NCBI GenBank assembly: GCA_016784245.1
Contig: JADHVA010000036.1
Location: 1-7,032 of the forward strand
Source: Nanobdellota archaeon
Lineage (GTDB): Archaea; Nanobdellota; Nanobdellia; SCGC-AAA011-G17; GW2011-AR17
Length of the DNA: 7,032 bases
Direction of reading: 5' to 3'
Part shown: in pieces, positions 1 to 5,389 of the stretch
How positions within the stretch are numbered: the stretch's first letter is position 1
Layout of the letters: every line of letters begins with the position of its first letter
Translations under genes and position numbers: made by a program
Notes under the pieces: generated by a model
Databases searched by the model: none
Told to the model about the DNA's origin: nothing
What the model saw: the letters and a program-made list of their open reading frames with translations, nothing else

Positions 1-567
1 TTTACTTGGACTTTCACAATCTTTAAACTCATCAGGTCTTTTTTCTTCTGGCAAAGACATTACACAAAATGCTACACCTCCAGTTGTAAATTCATATCCT
101 GCATCAATAGCAGCTTCTACCCAATCTAATTCAGAACAAATACCTGATACATGTCTTACTTCTTTTCCAATTAAATTTTCTAAAGCCTTTTTTTTAACAG
201 ACAATTCATGAACAAAAACACCTTGATCAAATTCAATTACTTCTAAGTTACCACCTAGATCAGCATGCACTCCAATATCATGACCTCTTTCATATAATTC
301 TAACAAAACATTATCACCCCAATATTCACAAGCATCTACAAATTCAGTTCTTGCTTCAAAAGTACCTCTTAAACCAGCAGCTTCTAAATAACTTGCAAAA
401 TTCCTAACAGTTTGAGCATGATTATTAAACTCTGATTCAACAAAGATTTCATCATTCCATCCTTCAATATGAATCATAATCCCCAAATCTAAAACTGTTT
501 CTTCTTCTTCAATTGAACAACCTGATAATAAAATTAATACAAATACAAAAATAATAAATTTCTTCAT
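1..567 (-). CDS. Putative lipoprotein with a NodB-like (polysaccharide deacetylase) fold, 3' end cut off by window
   Basis: The frame is open for 189 codons from the ATG at 567 to the left edge, so the C-terminus is missing. Residues 1-17 (MKKFIIFVFVLILLSGC) are a lipoprotein signal peptide with lipobox LSGC, which predicts a lipid-anchored protein outside the membrane. The rest looks like a NodB-type deacetylase barrel: strand GIMIHIEGW (about 29-37), helix followed by GLRGTFEA (66-72), then ERGHDIGVHAD (93-103), and later SGICSELDW with DAGYEFTTGG (141-164). The fold call rests on this order of motifs. The usual catalytic features look degraded: no TFDDG-type double aspartate at the first strand, and after H101 the second metal histidine of the HxxxH motif is not seen. 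It may be inactive or use different ligands. A TATA box 27 nt upstream supports the start and a leaderless mRNA. Confidence 0.6.
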   Translation of the reverse strand, partial: MKKFIIFVFVLILLSGCSIEEEETVLDLGIMIHIEGWNDEIFVESEFNNHAQTVRNFASYLEAAGLRGTFEARTEFVDACEYWGDNVLLELYERGHDIGVHADLGGNLEVIEFDQGVFVHELSVKKKALENLIGKEVRHVSGICSELDWVEAAIDAGYEFTTGGVAFCVMSLPEEKRPDEFKDCESPSK

Positions 568-590
568 ATTATATTTACTAGTAAAAAAGA

Positions 591-598
591 TATATAAA
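591..598 (-). promoter_or_regulatory. TATA box of the NodB-like lipoprotein gene
   Basis: TTTATATA on the minus strand is centred about 27 nt before the ATG at 567. That is the archaeal TATA-to-start distance, so the transcript should begin at or next to the start codon. No Shine-Dalgarno sequence is seen before the ATG. Confidence 0.55.
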
Positions 599-620
599 AT
601 TAACTCATTAATACTAAAAT

Positions 621-628
621 TATTTAAA
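621..628 (+). promoter_or_regulatory. TATA box of the coiled-coil gene
   Basis: TATTTAAA is centred about 26 nt upstream of the ATG at 651. It stands back to back with the minus-strand box at 591-598, about 30 bp between centres, so the two genes share one compact divergent promoter region. No Shine-Dalgarno sequence precedes the ATG. Confidence 0.5.
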
Positions 629-650
629 GATAAATACAATCTAACTAACT

Positions 651-1286
651 ATGGGATTTATTTCAGAATTATTTTTCAAAACACAACTTTCATTAAATAG
701 AGATAATAATGCTTGGAAATCCAAACAAATAAATAAAATTCAAAAAGATATAGAAAGTACTAAATCAGAAATAAAAAAATTAAAAACAAATATTTTAAGA
801 AAAGAAGGACAATTTGAAAAATTAGAAAATAATCTTAAATCTTGGGTGGTAAAAGACAGACCTGATTTAACAAGAGAATTTGAAAAATATATAAAACAAA
901 TTAATGATTATTTATCTTTATTCAATAAAATAATCGATTTAGAACTAAAAGCTACATTAAAAAATAATCCTTCAAAAGAATTAAAAAATTCTTATGGTTT
1001 AGTTAAAGCAAAAAAAACTTTATTAGTTAAAGGATGGAAAAGGCTTGATCAATTAGGAACTTTACCACCAAAAGGTACAAAAGGTATAGAAGCAAAAATA
1101 ACAAAATCTATGAGAACTTTACCCCCAGTAATTAGAAAATCTGTAATTGATATATTAAAAGAATTTGAAAATATTGAAATTTTATTATCAACAATAAAAG
1201 CAAATGCAAAAAATATTCAAAAATTAAAAATAAAAATTAATTCTATTCAAAGTTCAAATAGATTAAAACCAGCTTATAGTCATTAA
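651..1286 (+). CDS. Hypothetical lysine-rich coiled-coil protein
   Basis: I do not recognise a family for this 211-aa protein. It is strongly basic and rich in K, N, I and L. Long helical stretches with heptad-like spacing are visible at about residues 25-62, 75-105 and 165-200. Between them is a non-helical segment with two prolines pairs: TLPPKGTKG (137-145) and TLPPVIRK (156-163), a near repeat of the TLPP motif. The N-terminus (MGFISELFF) is hydrophobic but too short for a signal peptide or membrane helix, so the protein is probably cytoplasmic. There are no cysteines. It is the only plus-strand gene in the left part and lies between two lipoprotein genes transcribed the other way. The start is supported by the TATA box at 621-628. 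A structural or nucleic-acid-binding role is possible but not shown. Confidence 0.7.
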   Translation: MGFISELFFKTQLSLNRDNNAWKSKQINKIQKDIESTKSEIKKLKTNILRKEGQFEKLENNLKSWVVKDRPDLTREFEKYIKQINDYLSLFNKIIDLELKATLKNNPSKELKNSYGLVKAKKTLLVKGWKRLDQLGTLPPKGTKGIEAKITKSMRTLPPVIRKSVIDILKEFENIEILLSTIKANAKNIQKLKIKINSIQSSNRLKPAYSH

Positions 1287-1289
1287 ATT

Positions 1290-1300
1290 AAAAAAAAAAA
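1290..1300 (-). terminator. Oligo-T terminator after the acidic lipoprotein gene
   Basis: Eleven consecutive T on the minus strand begin directly after the TAA stop of the 107-aa lipoprotein gene. Archaeal RNA polymerase terminates at such T tracts. The tract fills almost the whole 14-bp gap between this gene and the converging coiled-coil gene. Confidence 0.45.
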
Positions 1301-1624
1301 TTAAAAACAAACAATAGTACCATCTACTTTAACCCAACAGTTATTACCTTTACCACATGTCAGATCACAACTTTCTCTTACATCATCTTTTGTCTTAAAA
1401 GCTGCTGGCTTAGAAGCTACATATTCAATTCCAGCTTCATCAGTTTCTTCTTCAACTTCATCAACAGTTTCATCTTCAACTTCTTCTTCAGTTTCTTCAA
1501 CTTCATCACACAAACTATCAAAACTTTCTTCATCAACACAAATGACTCCATCTATATCACTTGTTGCACATCCAGCTAAAAATACTAAACAAAGAATCAT
1601 TATTCCAAATAATATCTTTTTCAT
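1301..1624 (-). CDS. Small acidic lipoprotein with Cys-rich tail
   Basis: A 107-aa protein with no family I can name. Residues 1-19 are a lipoprotein signal peptide ending in lipobox LAGC (C19). A short stretch with two cysteines (C29, C39) follows. Residues 41-64 are almost only E, D, V and T, built from loose repeats of the EVEE/VEDE kind. The C-terminal 22 residues carry four cysteines (C86, C90, C96, C106) around GKGNNCWVKVDG. The layout is lipid anchor, stiff negatively charged spacer, and a small disulphide-held knob displayed outside the cell; this reading is inferred. It has the best ribosome binding site of the window (1630-1634), which fixes the start. The acidic stretch is encoded by low-complexity TTC-rich DNA that could vary in length between strains. 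Confidence 0.75.
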   Translation of the reverse strand: MKKILFGIMILCLVFLAGCATSDIDGVICVDEESFDSLCDEVEETEEEVEDETVDEVEEETDEAGIEYVASKPAAFKTKDDVRESCDLTCGKGNNCWVKVDGTIVCF

Positions 1625-1629
1625 TTTAT

Positions 1630-1634
1630 CCTCC
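1630..1634 (-). promoter_or_regulatory. Strong Shine-Dalgarno site of the acidic lipoprotein gene
   Basis: AAAGGAGGAT on the minus strand, with its GGAGG core 5 nt before the ATG at 1624. It matches the CCUCC at the 3' end of archaeal 16S rRNA. Most other first genes in this window have no such site. Confidence 0.7.
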
Positions 1635-1666
1635 TTTATTATTAAAACAATAATAGAACTCCATTA

Positions 1667-1674
1667 TTAATAAA
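1667..1674 (-). promoter_or_regulatory. Probable TATA box of the acidic lipoprotein gene
   Basis: TTTATTAA within an AT-rich run is centred about 46 nt before the ATG. Transcription would start near 1644, giving a leader of about 20 nt that contains the GGAGG site. This fits a leadered mRNA, unlike its neighbours. Confidence 0.4.
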
Positions 1675-1716
1675 TTTATCTACAAAAAACTTAAAGTCTA
1701 AAAAACCAATCAATAA

Positions 1717-1813
1717 TCTATCCAAAATCTTTTTTTACAAATTCTATCCAAAAACTAAAAAATTTCTATAGATAGATAAGGTCTTAAAAACTTTGATTCA
1801 AAAACCTATCCAA
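1717..1813. repeat. Three copies of CTATCCAA in a gene-free spacer
   Basis: CTATCCAA occurs at 1718-1725, 1744-1751 and 1806-1813; the first two copies extend to TCTATCCAAAA and are 26 bp apart. A related GATAGATA stretch lies at about 1771-1778. The spacer 1675-1825 holds no open reading frame with a start codon that I can find, and no C/D-box or other RNA signature I could recognise. The copies may be binding sites or chance in AT-rich DNA. Confidence 0.35.
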
Positions 1814-1825
1814 TCTAACCTTAGT

Positions 1826-1830
1826 AAAAA
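1826..1830 (-). terminator. T-run downstream of tRNA-Gln
   Basis: Five T on the minus strand start 3 nt past the discriminator base of the tRNA. A short T-run is the usual end of a single archaeal tRNA transcript. Confidence 0.4.
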
Positions 1831-1833
1831 GTA

Positions 1834-1906
1834 TAGCCCCACCAGGATTCGAACCTGGGTCTATTCCTCCAAAGGGAACAATGATTGGCCACTACACTAT
1901 GGGGCT
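1834..1906 (-). tRNA. tRNA-Gln (anticodon UUG)
   Basis: All parts of a 73-nt tRNA fold by eye on the minus strand. The acceptor stem AGCCCCA pairs with TGGGGCT (7 bp), the T arm is CCAGG-TTCGAAT-CCTGG, and the anticodon stem GTTCC/GGAAT encloses the loop CTTTGGA. The anticodon is therefore UUG (template 1870-1872), which reads CAA. The D arm GTGT...AATCAT has the form typical of archaeal Gln and Glu tRNAs. The discriminator is A and the CCA end is not encoded. There is no intron. In archaea this tRNA is normally first charged with glutamate and then amidated by GatDE (known of the pathway, not visible here). It lies alone between two surface-protein genes, on the same strand. Confidence 0.95.
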
Positions 1907-1931
1907 TTTATAAAACATAAAAACAATCTTC

Positions 1932-1941
1932 TATTTTTAAA
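1932..1941 (-). promoter_or_regulatory. Possible TATA box for tRNA-Gln
   Basis: TTTAAAAATA on the minus strand is centred about 30 nt upstream of the mature tRNA 5' end. It fits a transcript with a short 5' leader trimmed by RNase P. It begins just after the stop codon of the secreted protein gene, so read-through from that gene is also possible. Confidence 0.3.
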
Positions 1942-1946
1942 TTTAA

Positions 1947-3110
1947 CTAAAACCAATTTCTAACTTTAGAAACCATACTATCCCATAAACTCAGACTTTC
2001 AGCTGCTCTTCTAACTGGTCTAGGCATAATATCATCTTCATCTATACCATCTGCATAACATTCTTCTTCTTCACTTTCAGTTACAGGATACCATATTCCT
2101 GGACTATCATCACACCAAACATCATTACCAGCAATTTGATCTCCAGGAACTCCATTACACAAACTTGCAGCTAAAGCACTAACACTTTCTCCTTCTCTAA
2201 AAAAACGACTATCATCAATACTTCCATCTTTATCACAATCACATCCAAAATAAGAACAAGAGATTTGAATATCATCTTCATCAACATTCCTAACTAATTC
2301 TGTAACTCTTTCTACACATTCTCCATCAACACATTCATGATGATCAATACATTGAGAATCAGTTGAACATTGTACCCATTCTTCTTCTGCACAAAAATCT
2401 GCTCCATCTCTATTATTTACACAACCATCAGAACATTCATAGCTTTTCACCCAAACTTTTCCACCTTTTTTATTTCCTTCTTCACAACCACAACATGCTT
2501 CTTTCAAATTATAAACATTACAAGTATCTGTATATTCATAAGAAGTAAAAACTTTTCTATGTAAAGTTGTAGTTGGTGTTAGAAAATCTAATCCAGAATC
2601 TTCTTCATTACATCCTAAACCATAATTAACTTCATTAACATTATCTAAAGCACTATTTAATTCCTGACTTGACAAACAATAACCCCCTTGATCTGAACTC
2701 ACACAACCATACTCACAATAAGTATTAACAGAATAAAATTCCTCACCAGAAACAGTTCTAGTTTCTACATCTGAAGAAATATCTTCACAAGTATCATAAT
2801 CAGCACAATATTCTTTCAAATAAGATCTATACTCTGACCATTCTTGAACTTCACCATTTTTAATATAAACAGTTTCATAATATCTTTCATCAACATAATC
2901 TGTAGCTTCTCCAACTTCACTAACAACAAGTACAGAATTTGAAACAGAAAGATCGGTCTCACAAGAATCTGTATAAATTAAATCATCAATTTGTATATAA
3001 CCTGGAAAATAAATTTGTCTTTTATAATTTTCATCACTTTCAAAAAGTTCAGCATTAACTAAGCTCACTGTAAAAATTAATAATATAAAAATTACAAACA
3101 ACCTCTTCAT
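1947..3110 (-). CDS. Secreted cysteine-rich protein (24 Cys)
   Basis: 387 aa from the ATG at 3110. An in-frame TTG five codons earlier is a weaker start, because the ATG sits 27 nt from a TATA box. Residues 1-20 (MKRLFVIFILLIFTVSLVNA) are a signal peptide, cleaved about A20/E21. The mature part is acidic and has 24 cysteines, an even number, and the signal peptide has none, which suggests disulphides in an extracellular protein. A module Y-x0/1-C-x3-C-V-x7/8-C with a conserved GCV and a later G occurs twice, at residues 132-145 and 226-240. It is followed by a CxxxxxCxxxxxCxxxxC module (248-265, CSTDSQCIDHHECVDGEC). A CCxC cluster lies at 206-209. A GCDCDKDGSIDD stretch near 290-300 could bind calcium. 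There is no membrane helix or sorting signal at the C-terminus. The family is unknown; a surface or adhesion role is inferred. Confidence 0.75.
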   Translation of the reverse strand: MKRLFVIFILLIFTVSLVNAELFESDENYKRQIYFPGYIQIDDLIYTDSCETDLSVSNSVLVVSEVGEATDYVDERYYETVYIKNGEVQEWSEYRSYLKEYCADYDTCEDISSDVETRTVSGEEFYSVNTYCEYGCVSSDQGGYCLSSQELNSALDNVNEVNYGLGCNEEDSGLDFLTPTTTLHRKVFTSYEYTDTCNVYNLKEACCGCEEGNKKGGKVWVKSYECSDGCVNNRDGADFCAEEEWVQCSTDSQCIDHHECVDGECVERVTELVRNVDEDDIQISCSYFGCDCDKDGSIDDSRFFREGESVSALAASLCNGVPGDQIAGNDVWCDDSPGIWYPVTESEEEECYADGIDEDDIMPRPVRRAAESLSLWDSMVSKVRNWF

Positions 3111-3133
3111 AAATATAAATAACAAAAAGAAAC

Positions 3134-3141
3134 TTATAAAT
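3134..3141 (-). promoter_or_regulatory. TATA box of the secreted Cys-rich gene
   Basis: ATTTATAA on the minus strand is centred 27 nt before the ATG at 3110. It directly abuts the stop codon (3142-3144) of the upstream methyltransferase gene, so the two genes need not be one operon although only 31 nt separate them. Confidence 0.55.
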
Positions 3142-3906
3142 TTATCTCTTCACTATAAAATACACTTCATCTGCTAATTTAAACTTCTCCAGAACTTTTC
3201 CTTCTACTATTTTCTCAAACCACTTCAATCTCTTCTCAGAAATACTTTTTCCACCACCTAAACTCCTAGTAGCAAAACTTGCCACAATATATGGTGAGCT
3301 AATCTTCTCAAATAATTTCTCAGTAAATCCTCTTTCCAAGCTTTCAAAACCTTCTAAAACTTTAAACATAAAACATACTTCAGATTTCAAATGATTATCA
3401 AAACTCAAAACATCTCCCCATCTAATTGCTCCTCTCAATCCAAACTTTTCCAAATAAGAATTACAAAAATCTACATCTTCTTGATTCACATCAATACCAT
3501 AATAATCAACTCTTCCCATCCAAGGCATAGAAAAAACATTTAATCCACATCCTAAATCTAAAACACTTTTAAAATCTACATACTTTCTAATTTTCATATA
3601 CACATCATCATAATATTCAGCTCTTTCTCTTGTTGACAAATGGACTTGCAAAATTTTCTTACAAATTTCTTTATCTTCCCAATCTTTCATTTCTTCTAAA
3701 TATTTTTCTTTTTTAGAAAAGTTTCTCATTCTAAATGCAGAATACAAATCTCTCAATCTTGCTCTAGTTTCTTTAACAATTTTCTTTTGATCTTTTTTAT
3801 CAGTAACATCATACTTCTCACTAACTTTAACTAACACTCTAGAAATTAAATCTTCACTTAATTTTCTAAACTCTTTCTTATCCTTAATTTGTTCTAATAA
3901 ACTCAT
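3142..3906 (-). CDS. Arm/FmrO-family 16S rRNA (guanine-N7) methyltransferase homologue
   Basis: 254 aa, close to the size of the bacterial m7G1405 enzymes (ArmA/Rmt/Sgm type). From memory of that family, matching blocks are visible in order. An N-terminal helical RNA-binding part covers about 12-60 (SRVLVKVSEKY... ETRARLRDLYSAF). Then come HLSTRERAEYYDDVY (89-103), the SAM-binding DLGCGLN (117-123), YGIDV (136-140), WGDVL (163-167), FMFKVLEGFESLERG (179-193), ATRSLGGGKS (212-221), WFE (229-231) and the closing strand EVYFIVKR (247-254). The family transfers a methyl group from SAM to N7 of G1405 in helix 44 of 16S rRNA at the decoding site; the target here is inferred. It follows the RIO1 and KH (30S-maturation) genes on the same strand but has its own TATA box. 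Another rRNA target, or a different base, remains possible. Confidence 0.75.
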   Translation of the reverse strand: MSLLEQIKDKKEFRKLSEDLISRVLVKVSEKYDVTDKKDQKKIVKETRARLRDLYSAFRMRNFSKKEKYLEEMKDWEDKEICKKILQVHLSTRERAEYYDDVYMKIRKYVDFKSVLDLGCGLNVFSMPWMGRVDYYGIDVNQEDVDFCNSYLEKFGLRGAIRWGDVLSFDNHLKSEVCFMFKVLEGFESLERGFTEKLFEKISSPYIVASFATRSLGGGKSISEKRLKWFEKIVEGKVLEKFKLADEVYFIVKR

Positions 3907-3929
3907 AAAAATAAATAAAATTAATCACA

Positions 3930-3937
3930 GATATAAA
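3930..3937 (-). promoter_or_regulatory. TATA box of the methyltransferase gene
   Basis: TTTATATC on the minus strand is centred 27 nt before the ATG at 3906. No Shine-Dalgarno sequence is present, so a leaderless mRNA is expected. The 77-nt gap after the KH gene and this box make it a separate transcription unit. Confidence 0.5.
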
Positions 3938-3983
3938 CTTATCTATCTTAAAATCCACTATTCACATCCAACAATTTTTTTAA

Positions 3984-4532
3984 TTAGAAACCTTTTCCTT
4001 CTTCAAATCTTCTTTTAATTAACTCTCTTTTCTTATTATCTAACCAATTGTAAACATTACCGTGAGGACTTCCTTCTAACAACATTTCCATAGCTTGTCT
4101 TGCTGCTGCCACATTTTCAATTTCTCCAATAAATCCAATAGTTTTTCCATAAACAACAATATGGGTATCAGTAGCATCTTCAATCATTTGCCTAGCTTTA
4201 CCATCTCTTCCAATAACTCTACCTTTAATTCTCATCATATCTTTTTTAGATCTTCCAATATAATCTTGAATATTAATCAAATCAAACATATAATCTTCAT
4301 TAAATAAAAGCTCAGCAACTGCGGGATTAAATCCTCTTCCAATTGCTTTAATTATATTCACACACTCATAAACTTTAAGACTATCCTCACCTTCTATAAC
4401 AACATCTCCTTCTTGAGAATCAACAAAAAGTTGCACTCTCATTTTTTCTTCAATTCTTTTTTTTACAGATCCATTTACACCAATCAAAACCGCTACTCTT
4501 TCATGTGGAATTTTTACTTCTTGTCTTGCCAT
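3984..4532 (-). CDS. Archaeal two-KH-domain protein, Dim2/Pno1 type (rRNA processing)
   Basis: 182 aa, matching the universal archaeal KH protein (TIGR03665 type). The first KH domain starts at the N-terminus, with PHERVAVLIGVNGSVKK and its GVNG loop at residues 18-21. The second contains RIKGRVIGRDGKARQMIED, with GRDG at 108-111. The C-terminal tail (SPHGNVYNWLDNKKRELIKRR) is typical of the family. Eukaryotic Dim2/Pno1 binds the 3' end of pre-18S rRNA during small-subunit maturation. The Pyrococcus homologue has been reported to bind the 16S rRNA 3' end and aIF2-alpha. The start ATG lies inside the end of the RIO1 gene (19-nt overlap), so the two are translationally coupled and probably co-transcribed. 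RIO1 and Dim2 are neighbours in many archaea and act on the same pre-30S particle. Confidence 0.92.
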   Translation of the reverse strand: MARQEVKIPHERVAVLIGVNGSVKKRIEEKMRVQLFVDSQEGDVVIEGEDSLKVYECVNIIKAIGRGFNPAVAELLFNEDYMFDLINIQDYIGRSKKDMMRIKGRVIGRDGKARQMIEDATDTHIVVYGKTIGFIGEIENVAAARQAMEMLLEGSPHGNVYNWLDNKKRELIKRRFEEGKGF

Positions 4533-5200
4533 GTTTTTTCATACTCTTCTTCTTCATCTAATTTTAAACCTAATCTTCTAAAGTATCTTACCATATTTTT
4601 TACATCTCGTTTTACAAACCTTTCAACATTTGGATATCTCAAATCTACTGCATGTGAAAAATCAATCAACACTGGTTTTTCTTTAAAATTTAACACATTA
4701 TATTCTGAAATATCACTATGCACTAACCTTGCAGTTTTCAATTTTTTAACTTCTTTTATAAGCTTTTCGTAAAACTTTTTTGGGTATTTTGGCCTATCAT
4801 GCAACAATTTCTTCCCATCAATATATTCCATCACTAAAACATTTTTATATACAGCATAAGGTATAGGCACTATAACTCCTTTTTCTCTAGCTTTTAACAG
4901 ATTCCTATACTCTTTTCTTGCCCAAGCATAGATAACTGTAAGCTTACTTCCTTTAACTTGTGAGAACCTTGGATCGGGCTTCATATATTCCTGCATTTTT
5001 TTAAAATTTGCAGCAGTCCTATAGATTTTTACAACTCTTCTTTCTTCGCCTTTCAACACTGTAAATACATTACTTTCTTTACCAATAGAAATAGGACTTT
5101 CAATTTCATCAAAATAGCCTTGTGAAGATAATTTAAACAAAGCCCTCAGAGTACATTGATCAAAAACATTCTCATATGCAATAAACTTATTCTTTGCCAT
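4514..5200 (-). CDS. rio1: RIO1-type atypical serine kinase/ATPase
   Basis: 228 aa, a lone RIO kinase domain with a short acidic tail (DEEEEYEKTW) and no winged-helix domain as in RIO2. Visible sites: nucleotide loop SIGKESNVF (38-46, RIO form of STGKEANV), the lysine in VVKIYRT (K58), hinge MEYI (124-127), catalytic loop LVHSDISEYNVL (159-170, D163 and N168), and the metal-binding LIDFSHAV (178-185, D180). The RIO1-typical YPNVERFVKRDVKNM follows. The substrate-binding segment of eukaryotic protein kinases is absent, as in all RIO proteins. RIO1 binds the immature 40S/30S subunit near the decoding site and acts late in its maturation through ATP turnover. The gene has its own TATA box 25 nt upstream and overlaps the KH gene downstream. 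Confidence 0.93.
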   Translation of the reverse strand: MAKNKFIAYENVFDQCTLRALFKLSSQGYFDEIESPISIGKESNVFTVLKGEERRVVKIYRTAANFKKMQEYMKPDPRFSQVKGSKLTVIYAWARKEYRNLLKAREKGVIVPIPYAVYKNVLVMEYIDGKKLLHDRPKYPKKFYEKLIKEVKKLKTARLVHSDISEYNVLNFKEKPVLIDFSHAVDLRYPNVERFVKRDVKNMVRYFRRLGLKLDEEEEYEKTWQDKK

Positions 5201-5221
5201 TATATAGAATAATTAACCTCA

Positions 5222-5229
5222 ATTTATAA
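5222..5229 (-). promoter_or_regulatory. TATA box of the rio1-KH unit
   Basis: TTATAAAT on the minus strand is centred 25 nt before the ATG at 5200, in the 35-nt gap after the small membrane protein gene. A leaderless transcript for RIO1 and the KH protein is expected. Confidence 0.5.
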
Positions 5230-5235
5230 TACTTT

Positions 5236-5388
5236 TTACTTCATTTTTTTCAAGGGTAAAACAAATATTAGATAAATAAGACCAAATCCAAAAAGAAATA
5301 ATATCCAATTATAACGTAAAAATACATATCCAAATAAATGTGCTACAGTCAAAATAATTCCAACCAAAGCAAATATTTTTTTATTCAT
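5236..5388 (-). CDS. Small two-helix membrane protein (50 aa)
   Basis: A short frame, ATG at 5388 to TAA at 5236. The protein starts MNKKIFALVGIILTVAHLFG and ends LPLKKMK. Two hydrophobic segments (about 5-24 and 28-46) are joined by a short turn containing R25, Y26 and N27. The lysines at both ends place N- and C-termini in the cytoplasm by the positive-inside rule, making a hairpin. Its ATG follows the aIF1A stop codon by a single base (TAG-T-ATG), so it should be translated by ribosomes that have just finished aIF1A. I know no family for it. The exact coupling, full frame and membrane-protein composition argue that it is a real gene; absence of homologues would count against that. Confidence 0.65.
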   Translation of the reverse strand: MNKKIFALVGIILTVAHLFGYVFLRYNWILFLFGFGLIYLIFVLPLKKMK

Positions 5389-5389
5389 A

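Noticed and set aside
1640..1833. Possible small RNA (C/D box) or CRISPR-like repeats in the spacer
   Set aside because: No RUGAUGA and CUGA pair at fitting distances, and the repeated 8-mers are too short and unevenly spaced for a CRISPR array.
1907..1914. Perfect TTTATAAA directly before the tRNA 5' end as its promoter
   Set aside because: Transcription from it would begin inside the tRNA; the weaker box about 30 nt upstream fits better.
2363..2564. Two short plus-strand reading frames opposite the secreted Cys-rich gene
   Set aside because: They are low-complexity products (runs of H, N, L, F or T) read antisense through a clear coding gene, with no promoter of their own.
3111..3125. Upstream TTG start for the secreted Cys-rich protein
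   Set aside because: The ATG at 3110 gives a standard signal peptide and sits 27 nt from a TATA box.
3142..3906. Recent acquisition of the methyltransferase on a mobile element
   Set aside because: No transposase, inverted repeats or integrase are near it, and codon use and AT content look like the flanking genes.
4095..4772. Plus-strand frames opposite the KH and RIO1 genes
   Set aside because: Antisense shadows rich in S, N, F and I; the minus-strand proteins have complete conserved motifs.
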